Notes under the pieces: model-generated
Database searches by the model: none
What the model was told of the DNA's origin: nothing
Seen by the model: only the letters and a program-made list of their open reading frames with translations
In this document: positions 43,551 to 56,400 of the stretch, in pieces
Numbering within the stretch: position 1 is the first letter of the stretch
How the letters are laid out: the number at the start of each line of letters is the position of its first letter
NCBI GenBank assembly: GCA_034336665.1
Contig: CM067572.1
Location: forward strand, 3,650,286-3,714,285
Reading direction: 5' to 3'
From: Luscinia megarhynchos
Taxonomy: Eukaryota; Chordata; Aves; Passeriformes; Turdidae
DNA length: 64,000 nt
Position numbers and translations under genes: made by a program

Positions 43551-45231
43551 GGGCTGGCAGGTGAGGGCACCCTGGCAAAGCCCAGCCCTGATCTCTGCAG
43601 ACAAACACGCTTGCTCAGCAGAGGCAGGTTCATAACCCCATGCGTCTTGCACTTGGGAAAGGAGGGAAAACTCCATGGTGTGAGCCCAGGGTAGGTAATA
43701 TGTGTCACAAATCTCTTTATATTAAGTGGGTCTAGCCAAAGGGTTGCTTATCAGTGATAAGTGTTGGCATTTTTCAGCTCACCCCTGACAGCCACTCTGC
43801 CCACCAGCAGCTCCACCCAGGAGAGCTCCCAACACTCACAAAGAGGGTCAAACCCATCTTGCTTTGCAGAGAGGGGAGCCAAGCAACTGAGAATCAGATC
43901 TGCCTGAAACCACAGCAGTAGAATGACTGAACCCAGAAATTTTGGCCTTCCTCCTCCTCCACAGGATCTCCCAAGGAACTCCACACAACCAAAGGAGACA
44001 GGAACCAGCTCAGGGAGTTCACTCATCCCATGCACACTCCAAAAATGATGATCAAAGACAATTATAATCTATTTGTGCATCACATATCCTATCTTTTCCA
44101 TGTTCAAGAAACAACCTGTAGTTTCAGCCACTTCTCCACTGGGAGAAATGAGCTACCAGGAGGCCACATGAAAGCGGGGCAGCCACAACCAGCCCTACAG
44201 CAATGGCATTTTCCCTGCTTTTTCCAAGATCTGTGGCCCCAGCTGTCAGGTTAGAGGGGGTTTAAGCACTTCAGCATTTCAAGCACACATGCATAGAAGA
44301 CAGGATAGAAGTCAAGTGTGAATGAGTACACTGCGCAAATGCTGGTCCATGGCACAAAACATTGAGATTTCTAAATTATTATTAAGCTATGCATACATGC
44401 ATCTTCCTATATACAAAATAACATACAACTTCAACTATTTCCTTCAAGTAACAACTTAAGTCTTCACCGATTAATGTTGCAAATACTGACTAACCCACAG
44501 AAATCAGGTTTCTTATCCCCATTTGACAGGGAACCCAGCAAAGGTTATACCTGTAACCAGAGGTTGTTGCAATTCACTGGGGAAGACTGAAAAAGCCAAG
44601 ATTAAGGCATTTTGGAGACCCCATTCCTGGCTGCCGAAGGACATGTTCAGAGCACAACAAGCAAATCCAAGTCTACATGAGCTGAGCAGTTAAAAAACAG
44701 AAAACTTCCTAAAAGTATTCCTTCCATCTTACATAAAGCCCAACGGATGCTATTTTTAAATAAGCAAAGCCTCTGTGAGACAAACATTTTCTACATCAGA
44801 AAGACTTTGTTGTGTCCCAGAATGAGGCAGCTAAAGACAGTCCTCTTTCATTGCCAGGACACTGAATAACTTTTAAAGGGCAGGACAGCAACCCTTGCTG
44901 CTGTTAGCAACAGCCCCCAGACCCGACAGCAGCGTGCTGCAGAAACACGGCCAACCTTCCACAAATAAGGAGTGTATTGACACATTTTCTCTTCACCCCT
45001 TTGTGCTAAGCCTGTGTAACTGTGCTCCAGTGAATGGCTTTTTGTTATTCTTATCTCCGCGCCTCAAAATTCCTCAAAACACATCTGTCACAGCACAGCT
45101 TGAGAGCCAGCCCCGAACAACTCCGGTGTCACAGCTCTCCTGTCTCCCCTCCAACCTCCCAGGTGGGAAGAAGTTTGCACAGACATTTCTTTTGCTCATC
45201 GGAGCATGGCTGGCGTGCCGAGTCAGCACCA
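43551..45231. other. Stretch without a recognised gene
   Basis: No recognisable coding sequence. Near 44512-44550 the words TTATCCCCATTTGACAGGG and CAGCAAAGGTTA faintly resemble a MIR SINE on the minus strand, too weak to annotate alone. The rest is unremarkable. Confidence 0.4.
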
Positions 45232-45328
45232 CCTCCTCCCCTTTTCTCCTTCTTTCCCCCACCCCATCTTTTTATTTTTTGCTTTTTTTTTTTTTTTTTT
45301 TTGCTTTTTTTTTTTTTTCTGCTCCTTT
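45232..45328. repeat. 97-bp polypyrimidine tract with T20 and T14 runs
   Basis: The plus strand is almost purely pyrimidine: CT-rich at first (CCTCCTCCCCTTTTCTCC), then T20 at 45283-45302 and T14 at 45305-45318 separated by GC. Only a few purines interrupt it. Such mirror-like purine/pyrimidine tracts can adopt triplex or unwound DNA. A second reading is a decayed A-tail of a minus-strand insertion, but no element body follows it. Confidence 0.85.
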
Positions 45329-46090
45329 AAGGAAACTTAATTGCTTCGTTTCAGATGTTATGTTTAACCTCAGGAAATGGTACTATAGACATGGCAAACA
45401 ACTTTCTGGTTGTTTCCAATCAGTACCATATTATAAAGTACAGCCAGTTAAGAATCCTATTCATTTTCTTGCCCTGTCATCTTGATCTTATTTGAATGTC
45501 TGGGGAGCAGGAGGTGCTCGCTCGGCCCCACGTTTCAGAAGTGGGGGCAGGAACGTCTGTGCAATGTGTTAGAGACACTGAAAGTTTTCATTTTTGACTC
45601 CTTAATGAGAGCGACCTTTGCCACGGGCTGATGAGTTCCATACCTGTCCTGGTGTGTTTTCTGAAAACATTTGACACTGCTCACAGGTTTGACGGGGATA
45701 TGACTAATGAAGTCTTGGTATAAAAATAATGGGCTGCAATTGCAAGTCATTTGTGTGAAACCAAACTCCTTAAAAACTTGTCTCTGCTCACTTTCTGTTT
45801 TCTAAATGAGTCAATAATACGAATCAGATGGCTTGAAGGAATAGACCCCCAAATATTTCCTCTCTCCCTTCTATAAATTAGCTGCCATTTTGTGCAATTT
45901 TTGTTGCCTCCAGGCACAGTTTAAATTGGACTGTAGTTACTAGATTGCTGGAGCTATTGCAAAATGTGTAGGCTAATACATAATACCTTGTTTTTGTTAA
46001 ATGTATAGTAACAGCTCTTCTTGTGAGGTCAAGAGGCCCAGGCTGCTACTACTTAGAATGCATAACAATTTTATGTAAAGTAATGGGGAG
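45329..46090. promoter_or_regulatory. Putative conserved non-coding region
   Basis: Two repeat-free blocks (about 45330-45490 and 45720-46090) contain CTTAATTGCTTCG, GAGTCAATAATACG, CTATAAATTAGCTGCC, GCAATTTTTGTTGCC, TTTAAATTGG and GTTAAATG. Very few frames are open here. The AT-rich but complex texture resembles vertebrate conserved elements. Function is inferred. Confidence 0.3.
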
Positions 46091-47304
46091 GCAAGCAGGA
46101 GCATGAGTTTCTGCTGCAACTTTTAAATAATCAAAAAAACTTATCTATTGTTTTTACCTTTTTTTTTGTATTAGCTACAAAGAAGTGATGCCTGTTGCAA
46201 GGCTGTGCCTTGGGTTTAGTCCCTGCTGTGGGACTCTCTTGTGGGCTGGGGGAATGCAGCACCAGGAACCTTCCAGATTCATCACAGAAGGGCATTTTGG
46301 AGATATATCTCCACGGGTCATCCTCCACCATCAAAGTTTGAATTCTCTTTTCAATTGAATAGGTACCACGTGAATCTGACCACCTGGGCAGTCAACTTAG
46401 AATATATAACACACTGCAGTGACAACAAAAGAAATACACTGGAAACTCATGAACCATAGAACAACTTGATGTACTGCTGGCTCTTCCAATTTTAGCATCA
46501 GTACTGAAAATTTAATGTTTTCTTTAAGCCTCAGCTCTTTGAGTCATGCAAATATGTGAGGATTTTAACTATCAGAAGCAGTAGCTTACACCATGACAGA
46601 AGATGGCCTGAAATTCTCACCCAAGCTACCGATAGGAAACTCAAAACCTTGGGGAAAAAAATAAACACTAAAGAAATCCACATGCTTTTATTTCCATGCT
46701 TCCAAGGCATCTAATTCATGAGTTTTGATTGTCAAGATCTGGAAAACCTGTTACAATTAGTGTGAAAACTCCTGTCATAAACTACTCTGATTTTAATTCA
46801 TCCGGACCACTGTTTGTTGACAACAGGTCCGTACAGATCCCAACCTTCTCTAACATATATATAGGTTAGAGAATTACTTTGATTCCCCCTGCCAAAAACA
46901 CCCTGCAAACTGTGGGCTACAATAAAGGGAAAAATAGAGGCATGATAAGGCTATATTCCTCTGGTGGAAAAGGGTTCATATTGTTTGATTTTAGAGCCCA
47001 CATGGCCCAGAAGGACCCAACACTGCAGGGACCTGCAGCCACCACTGGGAGTTTTGATGTCGAAACACGCAGTCACGTTATTTTATTTAAGATACTATTT
47101 TAGCCACACTTAGATAGGCAATTTAAAGCAGACCAGCATATTTTTCCTTCAGATCAAGGATGTCTACGTACCCCACACAAGCACAAACACACATTGTACT
47201 CCTGTGTGAGCATCATGGACGTGTGGAAGGAATAATCCACGCGCGTCACTGACATTTCCCGTTACATCCCGTGAGCAGGCTCGTTAGTCCAAAGCTCATT
47301 TGTA
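46091..47304. other. Stretch without a recognised gene
   Basis: Short chance frames only, with a T8 run near 46161. A segment at 46335-46365 (TTTGAATTCTCTTTTCAATTG) is AT-rich. No repeat family was recognised. Confidence 0.45.
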
Positions 47305-47355
47305 CTTAAAACATGCAGAGTTAGGAACATGCATAAGCCTTTGCAGGACCAGGGC
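47305..47355. mobile_element. MITE-like arm fragment related to the 26620-26830 element
   Basis: ACTTAAAACATGCAGAGTTA then GGAACATGCATAAGCCTTTGC and AGGACCAGGGC align with the right arm of the same repeat group ('acatgcttaaagttaagcacatgcttaagcctttgcaggatcggggc'). Several substitutions are present and the left arm is not convincing. Confidence 0.5.
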
Positions 47356-47429
47356 TTAAGTACACACTCAACCTCAAGCTCCAGGTTTGGACATGCTGTT
47401 CTTCAGCCCCAGAACAAACGCAAAGCTCC

Positions 47430-47645
47430 GTACGACTAAATATAGCCGGCATACAAGAGATTTTGTTTTGTTTTCTTTAGCAGCTCCCCTGTGACCCAAC
47501 AGAAGTTACGAAACCAAATGAATGTAATAGAGCGTTCATTCCCTGCTTATTGATGTTGCCTCACCCTTGGGCATATTTGCGAAATTTCCTTCTACATAAT
47601 AAAAAATGGCACGTCGCTCGCTGCGGCCAGTCGGGCTGCGGGCAC
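47430..47645. promoter_or_regulatory. Putative conserved element with terminal CpG cluster
   Basis: AT-rich complex DNA (CGTACGACTAAATATAGCCGG, AAGTTACGAAACC, GAGCGTTCATTCC, ATATTTGCGAAATTTCC) retains many CpGs. It ends in six CpGs within about 30 bp (GGCACGTCGCTCGCTGCGGCC). Retention of CpGs without a full island suggests constraint or lack of germline methylation. The texture resembles a conserved regulatory element. Confidence 0.35.
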
Positions 47646-50600
47646 CAGTCAGACACAGAGGCCACTCGCTGCTAAATGCCTGCTGCTCCTTCAGGACAAA
47701 GGCATTCCTGGACTCAGGTAAAGGGGATATTCAGCAAGGATAGTACAATGGTTTGCTGGTGGTGCTGCCCAGAGATAGAGCAGTCCCTTGGTGGGGAGTT
47801 TGCTCACAACACAGATCCACTCTGTTCAGTGGATGCACAGCTTCCCTTGGAAGAGCCACACATCCCATTTCATCATCTTTTTGCCTGCATAAACAAACAC
47901 ATCTACTGTCACTGACATTTCCTTGCCTCCAGCCCCAAGCAGCTGCCATCAATGGTTCACACATTAGACACAGCTTGGCAGAAATAGCAAGAGACCAGAA
48001 ATCACAGAGCCCACATTTTTTCTGTCTTCATTCATGAATTCACTGATAATTCCTCTTTGGCCAGACTGAGTTGCATTGCTCCTACCCTCCCACAACCTGT
48101 GAGGATGCAACCCAACCTTGGAAGAAGAGCATTCCACCACACAAATACTCAGGATCCCACCTTACTCCTGGGTAGGAAGGAGACCTGGCTGATGGTAAGG
48201 GTTCCTCTGTGTGCCACCTTCACAAAAAATAAACTATAACCACAAACTCTGGCATTTTAGTATCTACAGCTGTCAAACTCTATGACCAGAAAGGGCCTCA
48301 CCTAGCTTTAAGGAAGGCAATTCTGAGCAAGTGGGCACCCAGGCTCTTGCTGCAGTCAATGGAGGAAGGCTGGATGCCATACCCCAGGGGGATGGACTCG
48401 CTATGATCTTCTCACTCTCACTCACTGAGAGGGCTTTGAGTGCCACATCAAGGTGGAGCCAAATATTCAGACATCTCAGCTGAATCTCCCCCTCTGTGGC
48501 AGCCTACAGAGAAGTCCTCTCATCCTTTCTGTTTCAAAAGCACTTGTGTTTTCCATTAAAGTACGTGGTATCAGCTATGGCAGAGCGAGGGTCCTTGGCC
48601 AAACCGTACAGCTCGCTGTGGGATTTTCTACTTTCTGAAGTCTGTCTTTGTTTTTGCTGGCTCAGGCTCCCTTATAGGTAACTCTGCACATATTTTCACC
48701 CTCCCTGTGAACCACAGTGCACACTGAAGCTAAACCTAATTTGCAGTTTGGGTATAAACGAGTAATTAGGCATCCACTCCTGCCAACATTCGTGCCAGCA
48801 GTTTAAAGCATGTATGGAATTACTAGGTTAAAATTGCACCTTACACCTTGACACCAGCTCTGAAGAGTTTGGTCCTGGGGTATTGGACATTACATAAATA
48901 TATGCACAGCCAGGAGGAAAATGGGGCAAGCCAGCCAGGATTCTTTTTAATATATCTCCTTAATTCAAGGGGCCCATTATATATAGTGTTCAGGACGGGA
49001 AAAGGAAGACTTGTACCCACTTGGGGGGGGTGGGTTATGGTTTAGCCACCAACTTTCCTTTTTGCTCACACAAGGGCTAATTCATAGGTTAAGTGGAGGA
49101 TTATAGATGATAGAAATGCAGCAGCCCTTTTCCTTTCCTCCCCATGCTTTTCATGTAAAGAGAAAGAAGGCTTCTCTCATCCCTTCTGCAAAAGTGTCGA
49201 CACATTTCCATAGCTCTGTGAGAGGACCTGCCATTTCTGTCACTCTGCTACCCCTTGGCCTTTTGTCCCCTCAGCATCTTATTTCAGCTTGGAGAAGAAT
49301 AATTCATGGCTTCAGAAGATAAACCCAGATTTCCTAGGAAATAGTTCCATAAGAAAAGCTGGACTGTAACCGTGCCTGGGATAACATGAGCCCAGCTCTC
49401 TTTTTCACCAGTTTGTGAGTTTTGCCACAAGTTTGAGAGAAGCAAAACCAGTCCTTTACAATATGTCTCTTTCAAAGCACTGTCTCAGTGCACCAGCACC
49501 TGCAAAGTCACTTTGAGGCACATTTTCTCAGTGGGAACAAGGTGACAGCGTGGAAATTCAAGGGCTGGCCAAGTACTAGCCTGTCTTCCAGTACCCAGCT
49601 GTACTGCCCCATCAGAGCATCTGTTTGTCTTTGCCTGGCAAAACTTTAACTGAGTACCACCTTAAAGAAATCAAAAAGATTGTCACAACTGCCTAAGCAT
49701 GCAAAGAGTCACACGGAAAACAAACATGTGGGAACAGAGAGACCCACAGGGCTGCTGAGGATCCAGAGTTACAGACTGGAGCTAAACTGTGACCATGGAT
49801 TTCCTTACAAATCACCCTGCTTGTCCTGAAAACTTAGGAATATCTACAGGCAGATCCCTTTTGCATTTTTGCATGTATTGCAACTCAAAGGCAAGGTGCA
49901 GGCTCTGCAGGTTGCTGCATTTTTCATAGTAAGTGATCATATCCAATTAAGCACAACAGTAAGTAAAGCTCAGATATAAAACCCATGTAACCTTCTTGCT
50001 GGCATGAAAATTAAGGCTTCTCTTGCCTTCCAGTAATTTAAATGCTTTCCTTGATAGTTTTCCCCTTTGTTTCTCTCTTTTTTTTGCTTTAAAGGAATAC
50101 TTGGAATTTTAGCATGAGATCTGCAAGTTGCCTTATTTTCTTGGCTCCTCCTTGTTAAAACCTTGACTCTCTTTGGAGCACACAACAGAGACATTTGCTG
50201 GATTCCCAGAGGAACAGGGGAAATGGAGAAAAAAAAACTGAATTTAAAAAAATGTATTTTTGAGGGGGATAAATGCACATTCCACCCTTGTTATTTTATA
50301 AAGGACTCTCATCTGTCTTACCCAGAAACTCTTTGGGTTTTGAAGAGTAAAGTGGGGAACCAAAAAATGTCTTTTAATGAAGAAAAAAAAATGTTTAGGC
50401 TCATCTGTACATGTTTTTTCATGTATTTTCTATGGAAACATGGCCAGAGCTCAGTTTCCACCTTAGGTACATTTTCCCTACTTAATTAAACCCTCTTTCC
50501 CCACATGACAAATGGGCCCTTTTCAGGAAAGGGCATGATTGCAGGCACGGGTGAAGTCAAAGAGGGCATTCTTAGTGATTAGACATGAAATACAGACTTG

Positions 50601-50689
50601 GAAAACAGAGGTTTTGAATGTAAAGAAGGAATAACTTACTGCATCCTCAGGGTAAAGATAATTTATGCATCCTTTGCCTAAGTGAGTTT
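47646..50689. other. Stretch without a recognised gene
   Basis: Many 60-108-codon frames occur, none recognisable. A G8TGGG run lies at 49023-49034. A CTCA-type microsatellite-like patch lies near 48411-48426. A faint CR1-like end (GGGGGATGGACTCGC) near 48390 is not convincing. Confidence 0.45.
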
Positions 50690-50870
50690 TCTCTATCTGT
50701 TTATTTTGGGTTTAAAAAGTCTATTTATCTGGTTGAGCGTACTTTTAAAAATGTGCTTCCCACGGCCCTACTCTTCTGTTTAGTGCTCATATTTTTCCCA
50801 AGCCAGATTCATTAGAAATATGGCTTGGATGATATGTGAGCTTTCAAACGTGGCATGTGGAGCAAGCACG
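50690..50870. promoter_or_regulatory. Weak candidate conserved element
   Basis: Contains CTATTTATCTGGTTGAGCG, GATTCATTAGAAATATGGC and CTTTCAAACGTGGCATG, repeat-free and complex. Evidence is limited to texture. Confidence 0.2.
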
Positions 50871-52089
50871 GGCACCGATGGGCTGAGTTTGGGGCCAGTG
50901 TCTGACTGACCCCAAAAACTGCACACTGCCAACCTGCACGATAAAAAAGTCATGAACTAGGAGAAGGGGGACCTGAAAATCCTGAGGTGGTTTTTGTTTA
51001 ATGTTTTCAAGTGCTGCTGGAAATTCACTGTATTCGAAATGAAGATTGGGGTTGCCCTCTTGCTTTTCCTCTAAAGGTTTGAACTGGGAGGTTTCACCAG
51101 CTGGCACTTGCAGCCTACTGAAAATTTGGGAGGTTTCTTCCTTTCATCAGAAAGGCACAATAAGCACCGGGGAAACAACAAGGATGGAGCAGAGGAACTG
51201 GGGAAAAATACAGGGTGGCAACACAGAGGAACTGAATATATTTGAGGGATATCAAATGTATTCAATTCCTACCACATCCTAGCGCTCAAGGACCACTTAT
51301 TTCCTTAGCAGTTCTGCTTCTACTTAGTTCAGATAGGGCAAGTTCCTCCAGTTTAAATGGGGAACTAGTCTGAGCACAAAAACAAAACAAACTAAACCCA
51401 ACCATAAAACAAATTTATTCTTGGTAGTCCAAGTAACTTCCAAGTAACATGTCTAACATTGGATTCAAAGGGCACTTGCATAAGAAAAACCAAAAAAGTT
51501 TACAGCCCAGCAGAAAAAGTAGCCAACCAATGGTCTTTGTCAAGTTTCTCAAGTTTGCAATTATAAAGAAGACTTCTAAAGAAATCTGTGGAGTGGAACT
51601 TTTAATTTCTACCAGGCATTAAACTGCATTAAAGTGTCTGGCCCACTTTTAAAAAATAAATCAATCCCTCTCTAATTCAGATGTTCCTCATACTTAGTTC
51701 ACACGATCTCTCTCAATCAGGTGTTTGTACTTCAGAGAAGCAGTGGTTTCTGCTCAGGTGTGCTTGGGTTGAAATTAACCATTTAGAGAAAATTGGTTGT
51801 GTACAGGTGTGGTTTAAAATTGGGATTCATTTTTTGAAATAAAGAACTATGCATGGCTGCTTCCTTCTGGTGATTGCTACACGCCAAGCACTTGGAGAAG
51901 GAAAAACTACTCAAAGCCAGGCCTAAAAACAGGAATAAACCCGGCCTATATCCCCTATATCTTTTCTGCCATGCCTTAGGGACTGTAAAACACAAGATCC
52001 AGCCCCATTCCTGCAGCCCTCCCTCACGTGGCAGCAGGACTCCTTGCATGAGCTTACACAGCAAAGGAGCTGCAGGATCGGGCCTTTAA
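50871..52089. other. Stretch without a recognised gene
   Basis: Short frames only (for example 50844-51107 and 51783-52064 on minus). No repeats or RNA genes were recognised. Confidence 0.45.
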
Positions 52090-53420
52090 TTGCTTAAAAA
52101 TACACTACCCACCAATAGTTACCTAATTTAGCAGAATATATTACCTCTCTGCTTCATAAATCTTAATTAAAGCTGTTAGTTTTCCTATTATACGATCAAG
52201 AAACGCCCCATTAAAGTTAAGCAGTTTCTCCAAGTAATTATATACGTTATGTGGTGTGAGTGTAAAGATGCATATAGCGTTCCACTACCAATTATTTTGC
52301 ATACCCTGAAAAGCACTATCTATTAAATAAAAAACTTGCTAAATTTCATTAATGCACGATTTTTTAATCTCCCAAAAGTCCAAGATGTCCCACAGGAGCT
52401 TGTATACTCAGTGTTGGCTCCTTATAATACAATTTAATGCTCACAAACACAACTAAAGTATTTAAGCATTTACAGAGGTTGTCATAAGTGTTTTACTTAT
52501 TTTCGATCAAATTCAAGTCTACATTTAATACAGTTAACTGTGGTTATTTAATTTCAAAACTCAAGAATCCAACCTCAAAAATTTATAACAATATAAATTT
52601 AATTACATTGATATAGGATATGTATGCTACTGGGAAACCATTTTTCAGTAAGAAGTGTAGAATTGTAAGACCTAGAAGGAGTTATTTTTTAAAGTAAGCA
52701 TTATTTCAAATAAACCTTGTCAGATTTCAAATAATATTTTCCTATTCGTCTGCAAAATGGTTTCATAATTTTTAGTAGTACGTTTTAAGCCAGTGCTAAA
52801 TGCTACCAAAAACTAAATGTATTTTAATTATGCTTTCTCTTCTGGTCATGTAAATGCAGAACAAATATTAAACTGAGATCTTGCAAATATCTTAAATGCA
52901 TTATTAACCAAAGCACTTCATTTCCTAGCAACTGGCTAGAGAGAATGAAATTTGGAAAATTATTCTTAGTTCCCCATAGACAGTGAATTTATTGCCTGAC
53001 CACATTAACAATTAAAAGGTATATGCAAGATGTTAGATGTTAAAATATAATGGAAGGAGCTTAACATCTGCTCATATACGGCAAGGAACCAACTCCCACC
53101 CCTAAAAGTAACCTAATCAGGCTTGCAAGAATGCAATGTTTTACTTTTAAGCAGAATATTATTCTTCAAAAATTGCAGAGAATCAGGCACACAAAAAAAA
53201 AAAAAAAGAAAAAGAAAAGCAGAGAGAGCAGCAACCCTGTCTGATGCTGTAATCTTTGATCCAATACAGTTTCATATCATCCCTCAGAGCTGACAGTGCA
53301 TTATTAATTGAAACATTGGGGCTGTACTTAGCCCTCTTCTGTTGGAATTGTAATATAATTATATCCCATAGGCAGAAATATTATTTCCACCTCTGCCTCT
53401 GAAAAAGTAATCTACAAACT
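52090..53420. promoter_or_regulatory. AT-rich block, possibly an extended conserved region
   Basis: About 1.3 kb of strongly AT-rich, repeat-poor sequence almost without open frames. Notable words are ATCTTAATTAAAG, CCAATTATTTTGC, a perfect 12-bp palindrome ACAGTTAACTGT (52530-52541), ATTTAATTACATTG, TTAACAATTAAAAGG and GTAATATAATTATATCCC. An A15-rich tract at 53193-53218 breaks it. It may be a group of conserved elements, or simply AT-rich desert; the sequence alone cannot decide. Confidence 0.3.
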
Positions 53421-56400
53421 GACTTAGAAATGTGTGAAACAAAGTACTACCCACCACTCTACTCACAGTATCAGTACTTGGGTGCATAAATCATGATAAA
53501 ATAATGAGGAAAAAGATACATTAAAAGAGCAAACATGATTTTTACATAATATGTAATGAAAGCATCTTGGATAGATTGATTTCCAACAATTTGGCTGGGT
53601 TTTCTTTTATAATCCTCTTTTCTCCCTGTTTTTAATTTTTGCACAGATGCAGCTTTATAAATAGCAGTATTTCCTGGAATCTCCAAAGCGTCAAACCAAA
53701 CATATTTTCCAATATTAAATTATTGAATTCCATTATATCATTACCACTTAGAATAGGCTATAAATTCATTGATTAAAGAGTTTAATAGCAATGCCTGATC
53801 TTTTATATACCATACTTTCACTAATAGAAAATCGGCTTCTTCTGAAACATTAGCATGTTACCCTTTCTAGTAAAGCATATCAAATCACATTAGTGAAAAA
53901 GTTGCCAAGTCAAATGGAAGTTTGGTGCCAGTTTTCCTTTTTTTTTTTCTCAAGAGGCAGAGAAAGAGAGAGAGTGTGAGCAAGAGAGAGGGGATTAAAT
54001 TTCTTACTAAACTTGTGGCAGTGAACATAAAATATAATATTCCTTTAACATTCCTATCATGATTTTGGTCCTAGCACTTAAACCAGTCAAGGACTGAAGG
54101 AGTTAATAATTTACAATGTACAATAATTCAGAAAGCTGGCTTGCACAATTTGCAATACACTTTTTTTCTTTGCAAGATAGACTCCAGCACAGACAGATCA
54201 ACAAAAAGAAGTAGGGGGGAAAAAGGACAGCTCTACAACCAATCAAACCAAATGCCAGAGCAGAGGGCAAAGGGATATGGAAACTGAGAAGATAGACTTC
54301 CAAGTCCTTTCCTGAAAGTGCTTGGATTTTGAGGAGAGTCCAACACTGCCTGACAAAAGTGTCTTTGTGCAGCAACACTGGGGAGAAGGGAGGAGAGCTC
54401 AGGAAACCTAATGAAAACAGGCCAGGCCTTGTACATTAGACCCCATGGAGAACTTTGAATCATACGAGCTGCAGACAAGCCCCGAGTATGTAATGCCAAA
54501 TTAAAGACCACCAAATACGGGGAGCATCGGAGCAGCGCCGGGCGGATGCGCTCCTGGGGTGGGCCAGAGCATCACCCTGTGCTTCCCTCCATCCCACCCC
54601 TGCAGAGAGCCCAGCATCATCCCAGGGCAGTGCACTGTGCCTCCCCCACAGGGACTTGTGGCTCATTTACCCACAAAAGAAAATAAAATGCATTTTTTTT
54701 AAACCTTTTTTCTGCAGTCTGGTTGAATGTTAGCAGTGTTAACATGCTAGTGAAGAGGGTGACGATCTGCAGCTCCCAGTGCAACATCCTGAATGGGGCT
54801 GAGCTGTCACCTCCTCACCTGCCCCATGCCCAGTCCTGCCTGGCTTTCCAGCCTCATTCCCTCTTTGTAATTTGGGATAGATAGTGCATTTATTCTTGTT
54901 TTTGGAGGACTCACAGGACTTTAGCAAGGTGCAATCTTTGCAGCTCCCTCTCACACAAAGCGTGTGACTCATGATCTGACCAGCAAGGCAAGAACAAACA
55001 GCTGACTCCTCATGCCCAACCACCATTGTGTTCCAGAATCAGTGTAGGTGTTCGTCATTCTTCTCCCACCTGCTCATCCTTTCCCACTGGTAACATCACA
55101 GCACATCCTCTCCATCTTTCAAATCAGGCAGGGTTTGCTTTGCATGACACCTAGTCCCAGATTTCCCTGCCTGTCCCCCAGAGCATCCTGTCTGTTCTAT
55201 CCACTCATATGAAAACACCCTGATCCCATTTGTCCTTCTCACACTGACACCCTCTCCCTACAGGACCCAGCATGGAGGAGATGGGACTAGATGATGTTCC
55301 TGAGCTGTGCTGAAGTCATTATAGCAGCATTTAATAAAGTCACAGTTCTGCTTTCATGCAGCAAAAAAAGCTGCAAGTACTCCAAATAAGAGCAAAGGAA
55401 AGCCTTACATGTGTCTTGATTTGTGTCCCAAGTCTCCCTTTGACAGCCCATGCTTCTCAGCTTCCCCAGCCTCAGTTCCAGGACCCAGCAAGAGGGATGA
55501 GCCCTGAGCAGGGGCAGACACTCCCACCATCCCTGCTGCAACACAGCAAGAGCCACTCATCCCCAATTATTTAGTCCTATGCAAAGATGAATGCATTTTG
55601 CCCTAAACACAGGGGGAAATCTTCTTTTAAGTAAACCAAGCACTCTGTCCAATGATCTTTCAGCAAGGGAAGCTCATGGATAAAGGGGATGAGTTTTGCC
55701 CCACCAATGCTGCTGGAAACTCTTCATTTCAAAACCTTTTCTTAAAAAGGCTAGTGGTTGACAAATTTTAAGTCTCTCCCTCTTAAGAGCAGTGTGACAC
55801 AGGGATACATCTTACCCTCAGCAGTGAGGCACAGTGAGAGCCAGCAGAAAAGAAACCAAAAGAGAAGAGGCCACCAAACAGCTGGGGGGGATGAAGGGGC
55901 TCATTTGACCCTCTCCATCATAGCTACGCATTATATGAAATTTGAATGCACTGGACACATTTCTCAACTGGTGACAATGGGCATTGCTGTTTAATGGGGA
56001 ACAATGCTTAACCTGCTTGCAGAAGAGCACAGAATTTATTCCTGTTAAATCCAAAAAACTTTTAGGAAATGTAGAAGTAGATGGTTTGTGGTAAAGGAGA
56101 AAGGAGGTACAGGGAAAAAAATAGGCAAACAAACAAAAAAATAACTAAAGTAACATTTTGATTTAGCTAGAAAAGACCAGCCCCTTTTTAGCTCTGAGTA
56201 ACAAATGTGAAAAGAAAATCCCCTATATTTAAAATAACACTTAGAAACATGAACACTGTGTTTCCTCAGCAGCAACTGAGCCAACTTCTTCACTCAATCT
56301 CCTCAAGTGTAGAGCAGCACCAACTGCAGTGAGGTCACACTTGTGTAAGTGACCTCTGTTGGCCAAACCCAAGCGTCTGTCCCCGGCAGAAAGCCAGAGC

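Noticed and set aside
44510..44552. Possible MIR SINE on the minus strand
   Set aside because: Only the TATCCCCATTTGACAG word is convincing; the rest is not alignable by eye.
48385..48410. Possible CR1 3' end (GGGGGATGGACTCGCTATGATC)
   Set aside because: Similarity covers too few bases and the terminal ATTCTATG motif is absent.
52655..52682. Possible reverse CR1 end (TAGAATTGTAAGACCTAGAAGG)
   Set aside because: Too short and too diverged; the following sequence does not continue as CR1.
55270..55305. Possible CR1 3' end (GATGGGACTAGATGATG)
   Set aside because: Only a short match, without the flanking CR1 blocks.
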